Source: an uncultured Prevotella sp. (GTDB lineage: Bacteria; Bacteroidota; Bacteroidia; Bacteroidales; Bacteroidaceae). From it: a DNA stretch of 64,000 nucleotides. A program made the translations under genes and the position numbers. Below are positions 56,366 to 64,000 of the stretch, one piece after another. The notes beneath the pieces were generated by a model. The model did not search any database. It was not told the origin of the DNA and was given only the letters and a program-made list of their open reading frames with translations. Numbering within the stretch: position 1 is the stretch's first letter; each line of letters starts with the position of its first letter. The stretch covers positions 1-64,000 of the forward strand of contig UQWP01000002.1 in NCBI GenBank assembly GCA_900544825.1, read 5' to 3'.

Positions 56366-57982
56366 TTAATATCCAGGATTCTGAGTCAGATTCTTGTTAG
56401 ATGTCAACTCATTGGTTGGGATAGCAAAGATATTCAAATCTTTAGAGAAGTTGCGGCCTTCCTTGGTGCCACCCTTCCACTGCCAGTTGTAGTTGACATT
56501 TCCACCAAAACGGTTGAAACGGATCAGATCCATACGACGGCGACCCTCGAAGTAGAACTCACGGCTCCATTCATCGCAGATATCGCTCAGAGAATAGCCC
56601 TTGTCTTCACGAGTAGTGGTATTTGCACGTTTGCGGATAGCATTGATAGCTGCGGTACCTTCCTCTGTAGTCTGACCACCATTGATGCGGGCATCAGCCT
56701 CTGCAAAGTTCAGGTAAGCCTCTGCTACACGCATCAGGAAGAAGTCTGCATCTGCGAATGTAGCATCATGACCTGCGCTACCGTCTGTCTTGAAGTTGGT
56801 AAACTTAGCAACACCGAAACCGCTCTTGAAAGTAGCAACGTCATCATTATCCAATGTACGGTTTACACCATTGAAGAGAGCACGGTCGTCACCGGCAGCT
56901 TCTGCTGTAGCGTAGCTTTCAAGATTTGGAACATTACCGTTAGGGAAGAACTTCTTCACCAAGTCTGGACGAGCGCGGTTACCACCCCAAGCCTGGTCAG
57001 TACCATTGGTAGCTTTAGGGTTGTTTGGATTTGCGTGCATATCTTGATCGTAGGTAGAAGCCAACAGGAAGAGTGTTGTACCCCAGCTTGTTGTTGTCAA
57101 ACCATCCTGCAAGAGAGGGAAGATTGCCTCGTAAGCAGCATCTGTCTCACCGTTATCGCCCATGAAGAGCATCTGGTAAGCACTCCAGCCATTCACGCTT
57201 TTGGTGTTCAGCTTATAAGATGAATCCATCACCTTCTTGGCGTATTCCTTTGCCTTTTCCCACTGAGCTGTGCCAGTATAAACCTCTGCATTGAGGTAGA
57301 GGCGGGAGAGAAGCAACCAGCATGCAGCCTTATCTACACGACCGTAACCGGCATCTGTTGACTTCTTAGCCTTTGCTTCAGAAAGGTTTGGCTCGATTTC
57401 AAGAAGCTCTTTCTCGAGCCATTCGTAAGTCTGTGCTCTGGTATATCTTTCAGGCTTGGTCAATGGCTGAAGTGTAAATGGGATGTTGCCCCATGCATCC
57501 ATCAAGCTATAGTATTCGTATGCTCTCAGGAAGCGAACCTCAGCAAGCTTGGTTGCATCCTGATCTCCTGCTTCAGCAAGATACTGGTTGCAATAAGCAA
57601 TACCTGTTGTAATACGGGCATACAAACCTTGCAACATCGGGTTTGTGGCATTGTAGCTATTATAGCAGAAGCCGGCTATACCATCATCACCCCAACCGCA
57701 GATAGCCTCATCGGTTGGTAATTCGTTTGCATTGAATGTCTGGCGTACAAAACCGGATGTACCACCGTCAATACCATCAATGTCGCAGTCACCATTAGCA
57801 CCACCATTACCAGCCATGGCAAAGTTAGCGTAGCACTTGTTGAAAAGGCCATCGATGTTAAGGTTTGTCTGAATGTTCGGGTTAATCGGAGTAACATCCA
57901 AATCACCGACACATGACGTTGTTGTTCCCATTGTAAGCAGGAGCGCTGCTACTGGAACAATATTTTTAATATATTTTTTCAT
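56366..57982 (-). CDS. susD: SusD-like starch-binding outer-membrane lipoprotein
   Basis: Lid protein of the SusCD glycan importer, 538 residues. Lipobox TTTSC places the lipid Cys near residue 24. The family N terminus GDLDVTPINPNIQT, TPR-like helices in the middle (YEYYSLMDAWGNIPFTLQPL) and the C-terminal REFYFEGRRRMDLIRFNRFGG are present. It binds malto-oligosaccharides and closes over SusC. It is 18 bp downstream of susC. Substrate assignment to starch rests on the amylase, SusE/F and malQ neighbours. Confidence 0.92.
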   Translation of the reverse strand: MKKYIKNIVPVAALLLTMGTTTSCVGDLDVTPINPNIQTNLNIDGLFNKCYANFAMAGNGGANGDCDIDGIDGGTSGFVRQTFNANELPTDEAICGWGDDGIAGFCYNSYNATNPMLQGLYARITTGIAYCNQYLAEAGDQDATKLAEVRFLRAYEYYSLMDAWGNIPFTLQPLTKPERYTRAQTYEWLEKELLEIEPNLSEAKAKKSTDAGYGRVDKAACWLLLSRLYLNAEVYTGTAQWEKAKEYAKKVMDSSYKLNTKSVNGWSAYQMLFMGDNGETDAAYEAIFPLLQDGLTTTSWGTTLFLLASTYDQDMHANPNNPKATNGTDQAWGGNRARPDLVKKFFPNGNVPNLESYATAEAAGDDRALFNGVNRTLDNDDVATFKSGFGVAKFTNFKTDGSAGHDATFADADFFLMRVAEAYLNFAEADARINGGQTTEEGTAAINAIRKRANTTTREDKGYSLSDICDEWSREFYFEGRRRMDLIRFNRFGGNVNYNWQWKGGTKEGRNFSKDLNIFAIPTNELTSNKNLTQNPGY

Positions 57983-58000
57983 AATGAATATCCTTTCTTA

Positions 58001-61000
58001 TTAGAAATTCAAGCTAAGACCAACTACAACAGAGAATGGACGTGGGTAGAGGTTGTTGTCATTACCATCGCCTACTTCTGGATCCAAGCCGTCATAATTT
58101 GTAATTGTGAATACATTTGATGCGGTAGCGTATGCACGACCTGAAAGTCCATGCCAGCCGTTTGACTTAAACAAGTTGTTGAAGCTGTAACCCAATGTGA
58201 TGTTGTCGCACTTCAGGAATGAGGCATTCTTCACATAGTAGTCAGACAACTTAGAAGTGATCTCGTAGGTCTGCCAGTTTCTCTCAACTGTACTCTTCAG
58301 ACGGTTAGAGAAGTACTTCAAGGAGTTAGAGAACCACTCACCTGTATTCATGTTACTCATGCCCTGCTCAACATTGTTATATACATAGTTGCCGATGCTT
58401 GCACGCAAAGAGAAACCGAAGTCCCAGTTCTTGTATTCCAAGCGAGAAGAGAAGCCCATGGTTACAGGAGCAGCTGGGCTCTTGTAGAGATACTTATCGC
58501 TTTCATTGATCTTACCGTCACCGTTACGGTCAACTACGCAGTTCTCAATTGGCTTGCCGTTCTTGTCGTAAACCTGCTGGTAAACATAGTATGAGTTCAT
58601 AGCGTAACCCACCTGGTTAGCCTGCAGATAAGCACCAGAACCATCACCTACCTTGATGTTTGTATTAACAACAGGAGCACCATTCTCAGATACACCATTC
58701 AAGTCGGTAATCTCATTCTTGTTGTAAGTGAAGTTGTATGTCATAGTCCAGAACCAGTCCTTGGTCTGGATAGCACGCCAGGTAATAGCTGCTTCAACAC
58801 CGGTGTTCTTCAGGGAACCGATGTTCTGCCATGCCTGGTTCTTGTATCCTGCCATAGAAGGAAGAGGAGCATAGTTCAACAAGTCGGTAGTCTTTCTGTA
58901 GTACCAATCTACGCTACCAGACAATCTCTGATCCATGATACCCCAGTCCAAACCTACGTTGTAGGTAGCGGTTGTTTCCCACTTCAAGTCAGGACGGTAG
59001 TTGTTTGGTCTGTAGAGCTCACCTGTACCAGTAACAGGATAGAAACCGTTTGTACCAGTGCTGATAGCATAAGACGGAATCCACTCATAGTCGCCGATAG
59101 AACCAGCCTGCTGACCAGTCTTACCATAACCCAGACGGAGCTTCAAGTCAGACAACCAGTCAGCGTTCTTCAGGAATGCCTCTTCGTTAGCCTTCCATGC
59201 AAAGGCGAATGATGGGAACCAAGCCCAGTGCTCCTTGAAACGTGAAGAACCATCATCACGGACGGTTGCTGTCAGAAAGTAACGGTCGAGTAATGTGTAG
59301 TTGGCACGTCCGAAGAAAGATACCAGGTAGCTTTCGCTCTTCTCGCTATATGGAGTATGAGGACGCTCTGTACCTGCAAGACTTGCATCGTTATTTGTAT
59401 CTTGATAATAACCTACATAATCATTGTTCTTGCTGCGCCAGAAGTGCTGCCACTCATAACCAGCCATGATGTCGAAGTGATGAATCTTGTTGAAATCCTT
59501 GTAGTACTGAGCGTAAGCACTCAAAGAGAGGTTGCGCTTCAGAATTTCCTCACCACCATAGCTACCATAGTACAATGCGCTAGTACATGATGGAGCAAAT
59601 GACTGGCTCTGGCGACCCTTTGAGATATCTGCACCCAAGGTAGCATGCAATCTCAAGTCCTCGAAACCGTGTACCTTATAGTCGATGTCTGCACTACCGA
59701 TGAATGAACGGCTGTGAGCAATCTGACTGCCCTGGTCCAACAATGACAGAGGGTTAGGCATCTGGGTAGTACTATCATAGGTGAAAGGCCATGTATTGTC
59801 ACCATACTCTGCTTTCTTTGACCACTGGAAATAGCCACCATAGTTGTAGAGAGTCTCTTTCATGTAGCTGCCCAACTGATTCTTGTGATATACAGATGTA
59901 AACTTGTAAGGATCTTGGGTTGGGTCCATTCTTACAGCTGATGATACGACAGCACCATCTGTATATAAGGTTCTGGCATACATGCCCTTCGCATTCAGAT
60001 TCAATGTCAAGTGATCCTGGAAGAATGATGGGTTCAAGTTCAAAGATGCTGTAGCACGCTTGAAGTCTGATGTTTTTATGATACCCTGCTGGTCTGTATA
60101 ACCTACAGAAACACGGTATGGGAGAGACTTAGCTGCACCAGAAACCGTAATGTTGTGGTCGTGGCTGATAGCTGTACGGTAAATCAAGTCCTGCCAGTTG
60201 GTGTTGGCTGTACCCAGTGCGCTATAAGCCTCACTGTCTTTGCCATACAGTCTTTCAACGTTTGCACGGAACTCGTCAGCGTTAAGAACATCAATTGTGT
60301 TCTTCTTCTCGCTGATGGTTACGCTACCAGAGTAAGAAACGGTAGGTTTCTGACCCTTGCGACCCTTCTTGGTTGTAATGATGATGACACCGTTAGAACC
60401 ACGGGAACCGTAGATAGCAGTTGCAGAAGCATCCTTCAAGACACTGAAAGACTCAATATCCTGTGGGTTTACTACAGAAAGGAGGTTAGAAAGACCCTTT
60501 ACACCATCGTTGTCCATTGCCAGACCATCGATAACGATCAATGGGTCGTTAGAAGCGTTCAAGGAAGAACCACCACGAACACGGATCTTAGCACCACCAC
60601 CAGGAGTACCGTCGTTGCTAGTAATGTTTACACCGGCAACCTTACCAGTAAGCATATCCTGTGCGTTGACAACCACACCCTTGTTCTTAGAGTCTGGCTT
60701 GATAGCTGTAACCGAACCGGTTAAGTCTGACTTCTTAACAGCACCATAACCGATGACAACGACTTCGTTCAAAGACTTTGAGTCATCCTGCAAGGTAATG
60801 CTCATTTCTTTAGAAGCCTTCACGGTCTGTGGAGTCATTCCCAGATAGGTGAAAGTAAGATTAGTACCTGGAGCTGCGTCAACAGAGAAGTTACCATCCA
60901 TGTCGGTAATACCTACTGCCTTACCGTTCACTGTAATGGTAGCACCCATGACAGGCTCACCGGAAGCATCCTTCACATGTCCCTTAATCGCATTAGTCTG

Positions 61001-61084
61001 CGCAAAGGAACTCACCGTCAGAAGCAGACCACCTGCGAGGGTCAATGCTCTGAGAGGCAATTTAAATTTTACCTGCTTCATCAT
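58001..61084 (-). CDS. susC: SusC-like TonB-dependent outer-membrane transporter
   Basis: TonB-dependent importer, 1027 residues. The signal peptide ends near residue 29 (SFAQ), then a CarboxypepD-regulatory-like domain (IKGHVKDASGEPVMGATITV), the plug (SLNEVVVIGYGAVKKSDLTG; IRGGSS-like RVRGGSSLNAS) and a large beta-barrel ending LYPRPFSVVVGLSLNF. It starts the operon, with a -7 box at 61206-61213 and a LacI-type operator centred 61.5 bp upstream. Energy comes from TonB-ExbBD. Leader of about 115 nt. Confidence 0.93.
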   Translation of the reverse strand: MMKQVKFKLPLRALTLAGGLLLTVSSFAQTNAIKGHVKDASGEPVMGATITVNGKAVGITDMDGNFSVDAAPGTNLTFTYLGMTPQTVKASKEMSITLQDDSKSLNEVVVIGYGAVKKSDLTGSVTAIKPDSKNKGVVVNAQDMLTGKVAGVNITSNDGTPGGGAKIRVRGGSSLNASNDPLIVIDGLAMDNDGVKGLSNLLSVVNPQDIESFSVLKDASATAIYGSRGSNGVIIITTKKGRKGQKPTVSYSGSVTISEKKNTIDVLNADEFRANVERLYGKDSEAYSALGTANTNWQDLIYRTAISHDHNITVSGAAKSLPYRVSVGYTDQQGIIKTSDFKRATASLNLNPSFFQDHLTLNLNAKGMYARTLYTDGAVVSSAVRMDPTQDPYKFTSVYHKNQLGSYMKETLYNYGGYFQWSKKAEYGDNTWPFTYDSTTQMPNPLSLLDQGSQIAHSRSFIGSADIDYKVHGFEDLRLHATLGADISKGRQSQSFAPSCTSALYYGSYGGEEILKRNLSLSAYAQYYKDFNKIHHFDIMAGYEWQHFWRSKNNDYVGYYQDTNNDASLAGTERPHTPYSEKSESYLVSFFGRANYTLLDRYFLTATVRDDGSSRFKEHWAWFPSFAFAWKANEEAFLKNADWLSDLKLRLGYGKTGQQAGSIGDYEWIPSYAISTGTNGFYPVTGTGELYRPNNYRPDLKWETTATYNVGLDWGIMDQRLSGSVDWYYRKTTDLLNYAPLPSMAGYKNQAWQNIGSLKNTGVEAAITWRAIQTKDWFWTMTYNFTYNKNEITDLNGVSENGAPVVNTNIKVGDGSGAYLQANQVGYAMNSYYVYQQVYDKNGKPIENCVVDRNGDGKINESDKYLYKSPAAPVTMGFSSRLEYKNWDFGFSLRASIGNYVYNNVEQGMSNMNTGEWFSNSLKYFSNRLKSTVERNWQTYEITSKLSDYYVKNASFLKCDNITLGYSFNNLFKSNGWHGLSGRAYATASNVFTITNYDGLDPEVGDGNDNNLYPRPFSVVVGLSLNF

Positions 61085-61205
61085 TTTGCTTGATTTTTAA
61101 GTTTATGTTTATACTATTGTTATTCTTAAAATGAATATTCTGCTTTTAGTCTCTGGCCTGTTTATATAAGAGGTCGAGTTGTCTAATTGTTTATTCTTCT
61201 GGGTG

Positions 61206-61213
61206 CAAAATTA
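61206..61213 (-). promoter_or_regulatory. -7 box (TAATTTTG) of the sus operon
   Basis: CAAAATTA on the plus strand; transcription would start near 61200. Its upstream edge is 61.5 bp from the operator centre at 61274.5. Confidence 0.65.
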
Positions 61214-61264
61214 AAGTCTTTTTCGATACGATGTACTATTTTTCAGTTAATTCCGTTATTTCTT

Positions 61265-61283
61265 ATGCGCAAACGTTTGCATT
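61265..61283. promoter_or_regulatory. Shared LacI-family operator between susC and lacI
   Basis: ATGCGCAAACGTTTGCATT, identical over 19 bp to the amylase site. Its centre (61274.5) is exactly midway between the -7 boxes of susC (61213) and the regulator (61336), 61.5 bp from each. Confidence 0.88.
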
Positions 61284-61335
61284 CCTTTTGCTTGATTTAG
61301 GTCAACAAAAAGGTACAAAATAACGGATATTTGCC

Positions 61336-61343
61336 TAATTTTG
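61336..61343 (+). promoter_or_regulatory. -7 box (TAATTTTG) of the LacI-family regulator
   Basis: A perfect TAnnTTTG match 20 bp before the start codon; transcription would begin close to 61350. Confidence 0.6.
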
Positions 61344-61362
61344 CAGCGTGATTTAAGATAAC

Positions 61363-62388
61363 ATGAACGAAAATAACAACATAACAATGAAAGATATAGC
61401 TCGCGAACTGGGAGTCAGTGTTGCTACAGTGAGCCGGGCATTGAAGGACAGTCCTAGAATCAGTGCTGCCCAGAAGGAGCGTATTCAGACTTTTGCGCGT
61501 GAACATAATTTCTTTCCAAACATGCTTGGTGAGGCTTTGCGCCATAGCAAGGTACAGCCGATGAAGGTTATCGGAGTTATTGTGCCGGAGTTCGTACATT
61601 ATTATTTTATGTCCGTTCTTTCGGGCATAGAGGAGGAGGCGAGAGCCCGCGGATATCGTGTGATGGTGGCACAGAGTAACGAAAGATACGACAAGGAAGT
61701 GTCCATCTGCGAGGACTTCTATAAGAATAAGGTATGCGGTATCATCGTATCACAGGCGAAGGATACCAAGCAGTACGCACATTTCGAGAAGTTGATGAAC
61801 AATGGCGTGCCTCTCGTCTTCTACGATAGAATCTGTACGGGCGTGAACTGCTCCCGAGTGGTAGTAGATGACTATATGGGCGCCTTTACCGCCGTTACCC
61901 ATCTGGTGGATACGGGCTGCAAGAAGATAGCCTTCTACGGTTCGCCGATGAATCTGGAAATCTCCAAGAACCGTTATAACGGTTATCATGATGCACTGGT
62001 GAAGCACGGATTGACGGAGAACCCCGACTGGGTGAGAATCTGTGACAACCGTGCCCAGGCAGAGGTGGTTACACCAGAGATATTGAGGGAGGAAAATCAT
62101 CCGGATGCTTTCTTCGCCATCAATGATGATACGGCGATAGGCATTCTCTATACTGCCAAGCGAATGGGCTTCGATGTGCCGAATGACATCAGTATCTGCG
62201 GCTTTACCAATGGCGACAGAGCCAAGGCTTGCGATCCGATGCTCACTACGGTAGAACAGCGTGGAGTGGCAGTAGGCGAAGAGGCTGCCAATATTCTCAT
62301 CGGACTGGTGGAAGGATCCAGCCCTACGCATGACGTTGAGAAACGAGTGGTAAGAACTCGTCTGGTGGTTCGAGGAACAACAAGATAA
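61363..62388 (+). CDS. LacI family transcriptional regulator of starch genes
   Basis: A 341-residue regulator. The N-terminal helix-turn-helix and hinge region is ITMKDIARELGVSVATVSRA with LKDS (about residues 7-31); the VSVATVSRAL recognition helix is the one that reads GCAAACG-type half sites. A periplasmic-binding-protein-like effector domain follows (IGVIVPEFVHYYF; VPNDISICGFTNGD). Starts at 61363 or 61387 are both possible. Divergent from susC, followed 26 bp later by the MFS gene. In Bacteroides starch genes are controlled by the sensor SusR instead, so this is a different control scheme. The effector is probably maltose or an oligosaccharide. Confidence 0.9.
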   Translation: MNENNNITMKDIARELGVSVATVSRALKDSPRISAAQKERIQTFAREHNFFPNMLGEALRHSKVQPMKVIGVIVPEFVHYYFMSVLSGIEEEARARGYRVMVAQSNERYDKEVSICEDFYKNKVCGIIVSQAKDTKQYAHFEKLMNNGVPLVFYDRICTGVNCSRVVVDDYMGAFTAVTHLVDTGCKKIAFYGSPMNLEISKNRYNGYHDALVKHGLTENPDWVRICDNRAQAEVVTPEILREENHPDAFFAINDDTAIGILYTAKRMGFDVPNDISICGFTNGDRAKACDPMLTTVEQRGVAVGEEAANILIGLVEGSSPTHDVEKRVVRTRLVVRGTTR

Positions 62389-62414
62389 AATTGAAATATT
62401 TAAATAACAACAAT

Positions 62415-63728
62415 ATGACACAAAAACCTGATTTAAGTTTCTGGAAGCTCTGGAACCTGAGCTTCGGATTTTTCGGAGTACAGATTGCCTACGCCCTACA
62501 GAGCGCCAACATCTCCCGAATCTTTGCAACGTTGGGTGCTGATCCACACAACTTGAGTTATTTCTGGATTCTCCCTCCATTGATGGGAATCCTTGTACAG
62601 CCTATTGTCGGCACATTGAGTGACAAGACCTGGTGCCGTTTTGGTCGCCGCATCCCTTATCTCTTTGTGGGAGCCACGATAGCCGTACTCGTGATGTGCC
62701 TGCTGCCGAATTCCGGTTCTCTCGGTCTGACGGTAAGCGGTGCGATGCTCTTCGGCTTGATTGCCCTGATGTTCCTCGATACGAGCATCAATATGGCGAT
62801 GCAGCCTTTCAAGATGCTGGTAGGCGATATGGTGAACGAGAAGCAGAAGGCAAAGGCTTATTCTATCCAGAGTTTCCTCTGCAATGCCGGTTCTGTAGCC
62901 GGATATATCTTTCCATTCCTCTTTACCTTCCTGGGTATCAAGAATGTAGCCGAAGAAGGCGTGGTGCCTGATTCTGTAATATGGTCGTTCTACGTGGGCG
63001 CTGCCATCCTCATCCTCTGTGTCATCTATACCACGATGAAGGTGAAGGAGTGGAATCCTCAGCAGTATGCTGCCTATAATGGTGTAGCTGGCGAGGTAGA
63101 AAAGGAAGAAGAGGGCAAGGCAGACTGGATTACCCTCTTGAAAAATGCGCCTTCTACTTTCTGGAAGGTGGGACTGGTTCAGTTCTTCTGTTGGGCTGCT
63201 TTCCTTTATCTCTGGAACTATTCTACAGGTGCCATCGCTGAGACCGTATGGAATACCACCGATCCTAAGTCGGCAGAGTTCCAGGCGGCAGGCAACTGGG
63301 TAGGCATCCTCTTTGCCGTTCAGGCAGTAGGTAGTGTGCTCTGGGCAGTGGTTCTTCCTCAGTTCAAGAATACCAAGATGGCTTATAGTGTGAGCTTGAT
63401 TATAGGTGGTGTGGGCTTCGCTCTCATCCCATTCCTGCATGATCAGTATCTGCAGTTTATCCCATTCCTGATGATCGGTGCCGGCTGGGCTGCCATGTTG
63501 GCGATGCCTTTCACTTTCGTGACCAATGCTCTGCAGGGTTATGGCCACATGGGCGCTTACCTGGGCTTGTTCAACGGAACCATCTGTATTCCTCAGATTG
63601 TGGCTGCCATCTGCGGTGGTACTATTCTGGGTCTGGTTGGTTCTCATCAGAGCGATATGATGATCGTGGCTGGCGTGTTGCTTATCGCCGGAGCATTGTC
63701 TGTTGGAATTATCAAAGTAAAAAAATAA
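62415..63728 (+). CDS. MFS transporter, probable maltose/maltodextrin importer
   Basis: Inner-membrane sugar transporter, 437 residues from the ATG at 62415 (an in-frame TTG at 62391 is closer to the regulator stop but less likely). About 12 hydrophobic helices. The loop DKTWCRFGRRIPYLFVGA after helix 2 and the LFVGATIAVLVM start of helix 3 match the GPH/SLC45-like sugar transporter group. With the outer-membrane SusCD, it would carry maltose or malto-oligosaccharides into the cytoplasm for MalQ. Substrate is inferred from context. Confidence 0.85.
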   Translation: MTQKPDLSFWKLWNLSFGFFGVQIAYALQSANISRIFATLGADPHNLSYFWILPPLMGILVQPIVGTLSDKTWCRFGRRIPYLFVGATIAVLVMCLLPNSGSLGLTVSGAMLFGLIALMFLDTSINMAMQPFKMLVGDMVNEKQKAKAYSIQSFLCNAGSVAGYIFPFLFTFLGIKNVAEEGVVPDSVIWSFYVGAAILILCVIYTTMKVKEWNPQQYAAYNGVAGEVEKEEEGKADWITLLKNAPSTFWKVGLVQFFCWAAFLYLWNYSTGAIAETVWNTTDPKSAEFQAAGNWVGILFAVQAVGSVLWAVVLPQFKNTKMAYSVSLIIGGVGFALIPFLHDQYLQFIPFLMIGAGWAAMLAMPFTFVTNALQGYGHMGAYLGLFNGTICIPQIVAAICGGTILGLVGSHQSDMMIVAGVLLIAGALSVGIIKVKK

Positions 63729-63744
63729 GTGTAGCAAAGAAACA

Positions 63745-63760
63745 CGTGCAACCGATTGCA
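63745..63760 (+). promoter_or_regulatory. Degenerate LacI-type operator before malQ
   Basis: GCAACCGATTGC at 63747-63758 keeps the central CG and outer GCAA/TTGC of the two perfect sites, with two symmetric changes. Its centre is 63.5 bp from the TAATTTCG box at 63816, matching the spacing at the other promoters. Confidence 0.65.
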
Positions 63761-63815
63761 TTCGCTTTTTTCGTATTTATCTTGAAAGAAATGCAAGGTT
63801 TTACTTTTTTTTTGC

Positions 63816-63823
63816 TAATTTCG
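63816..63823 (+). promoter_or_regulatory. -7 box (TAATTTCG) of malQ
   Basis: One mismatch from TAnnTTTG; transcription would start near 63829, about 36 nt before the ATG at 63865. Confidence 0.5.
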
Positions 63824-63864
63824 CAACGAAAATAAAATATTAACTAACTTCTAGATGAAGACTT

Positions 63865-64000
63865 ATGACGTTACATTTTAATCTTGAATACAAAACGGTG
63901 TTCGGTGAGCAGATTGTCCTGAACATCCAAAGGGAGAAAACAATACAGGAGCTCCCGATGACGACACTCAATGGAGAGAAGTGGTCGCTCGATTGGAGTG
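63865..64000 (+). CDS. malQ: 4-alpha-glucanotransferase, N-terminal part (cut by window edge)
   Basis: Only the first 45 residues are in the window: MTLHFNLEYKTVFGEQIVLN, then GEKWSLDWS. The pattern, a beta-strand with F/Y...GE..VL followed by a W-containing loop, fits the CBM20-type domain that begins Bacteroidota MalQ amylomaltases. Position after regulator and MFS transporter in a starch locus supports it. An ATG at 63855 in another frame stops after eight codons and is rejected. Identification rests on context as much as on sequence. Confidence 0.65.
   Translation, partial: MTLHFNLEYKTVFGEQIVLNIQREKTIQELPMTTLNGEKWSLDWS

Noticed and set aside
62496..63761. Minus-strand frame of 421 codons opposite the MFS gene
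   Set aside because: Antisense shadow; no start signal and it would run across the LacI-type operator.
63855..63881. ATG at 63855 as start of the last gene
   Set aside because: That frame stops after eight codons; the ATG at 63865 stays open to the window edge and gives a CBM20-like start.

Overview
The window looks like chromosome from a gut-type Bacteroidota close to Prevotella/Segatella. The supporting signs are promoters of the TTTG-N20-TAnnTTTG type, a complete SusC/SusD/SusE-like starch operon, PorU/PorV of the type IX secretion system (T9SS), DUF4290 and DUF6080 proteins, and EF-Ts/S2/S9/L13 genes with typical Bacteroidota lengths. No tRNA, rRNA, insertion sequence or CRISPR array was recognised.

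Layout. 0-2.1 kb: a DUF3987-type ATPase open at the left edge, then a DUF5675 protein. 2.1-5.8 kb: a structured leader, rplM-rpsI, then rpsB and tsf. 5.9-11.9 kb: a FAH-family enzyme, porU, porV and ispF. 12.0-31.0 kb: a large cell-surface glycan locus. Its plus-strand part holds a GT4, a GT2, a Wzx-like flippase, LicD and a further GT. Its minus-strand part holds a TarI-like cytidylyltransferase, an SDR, two paralogous DUF6080 membrane proteins, GtrA, three acyltransferases, a HAD phosphatase, a UbiA-type phosphoribosyltransferase and an EptA-like phosphoethanolamine transferase. 31.0-45.5 kb: housekeeping genes nadD, gmk, yicC, tsaB, a DUF4290 gene, murA, rimM, dxr, rseP, an M23/LysM peptidase, recG, ispD, a DJ-1 family gene and nadK. 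45.8-64.0 kb: an alpha-amylase, an accessory stretch with two AAA ATPases and an Rpn-type nuclease, then the starch locus susF/E/D/C-like (minus), a LacI-family regulator, an MFS transporter and malQ (cut by the right edge).

How the parts fit. ispF, dxr and ispD are three steps of the MEP isoprenoid pathway. The UbiA + HAD + GtrA + DUF6080 set reads as a lipid-linked pentose module. TarI-like + SDR + LicD reads as CDP-polyol synthesis and transfer. The amylase, the sus operon, lacI and malQ share one palindromic operator placed at almost the same distance (61.5-63.5 bp) from each -7 box, so they form one predicted regulon with an activator-like geometry.

The least explained feature is in the intergenic DNA. 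At least seven short arrays with unrelated unit sequences share a period of 21-23 bp (2.1, 45.6, 48.1, 49.7, 51.3, 51.4 and 51.6 kb), most of them crowded around the two AAA ATPase genes. Both ATPases have palindrome arrays upstream, and the AAA_14/DUF4143 gene is also bracketed by inverted copies of a long hairpin. Two further dispersed elements recur: a REP-like hairpin followed by GAACG, and a TTCAAAG repeat that leads into start codons.
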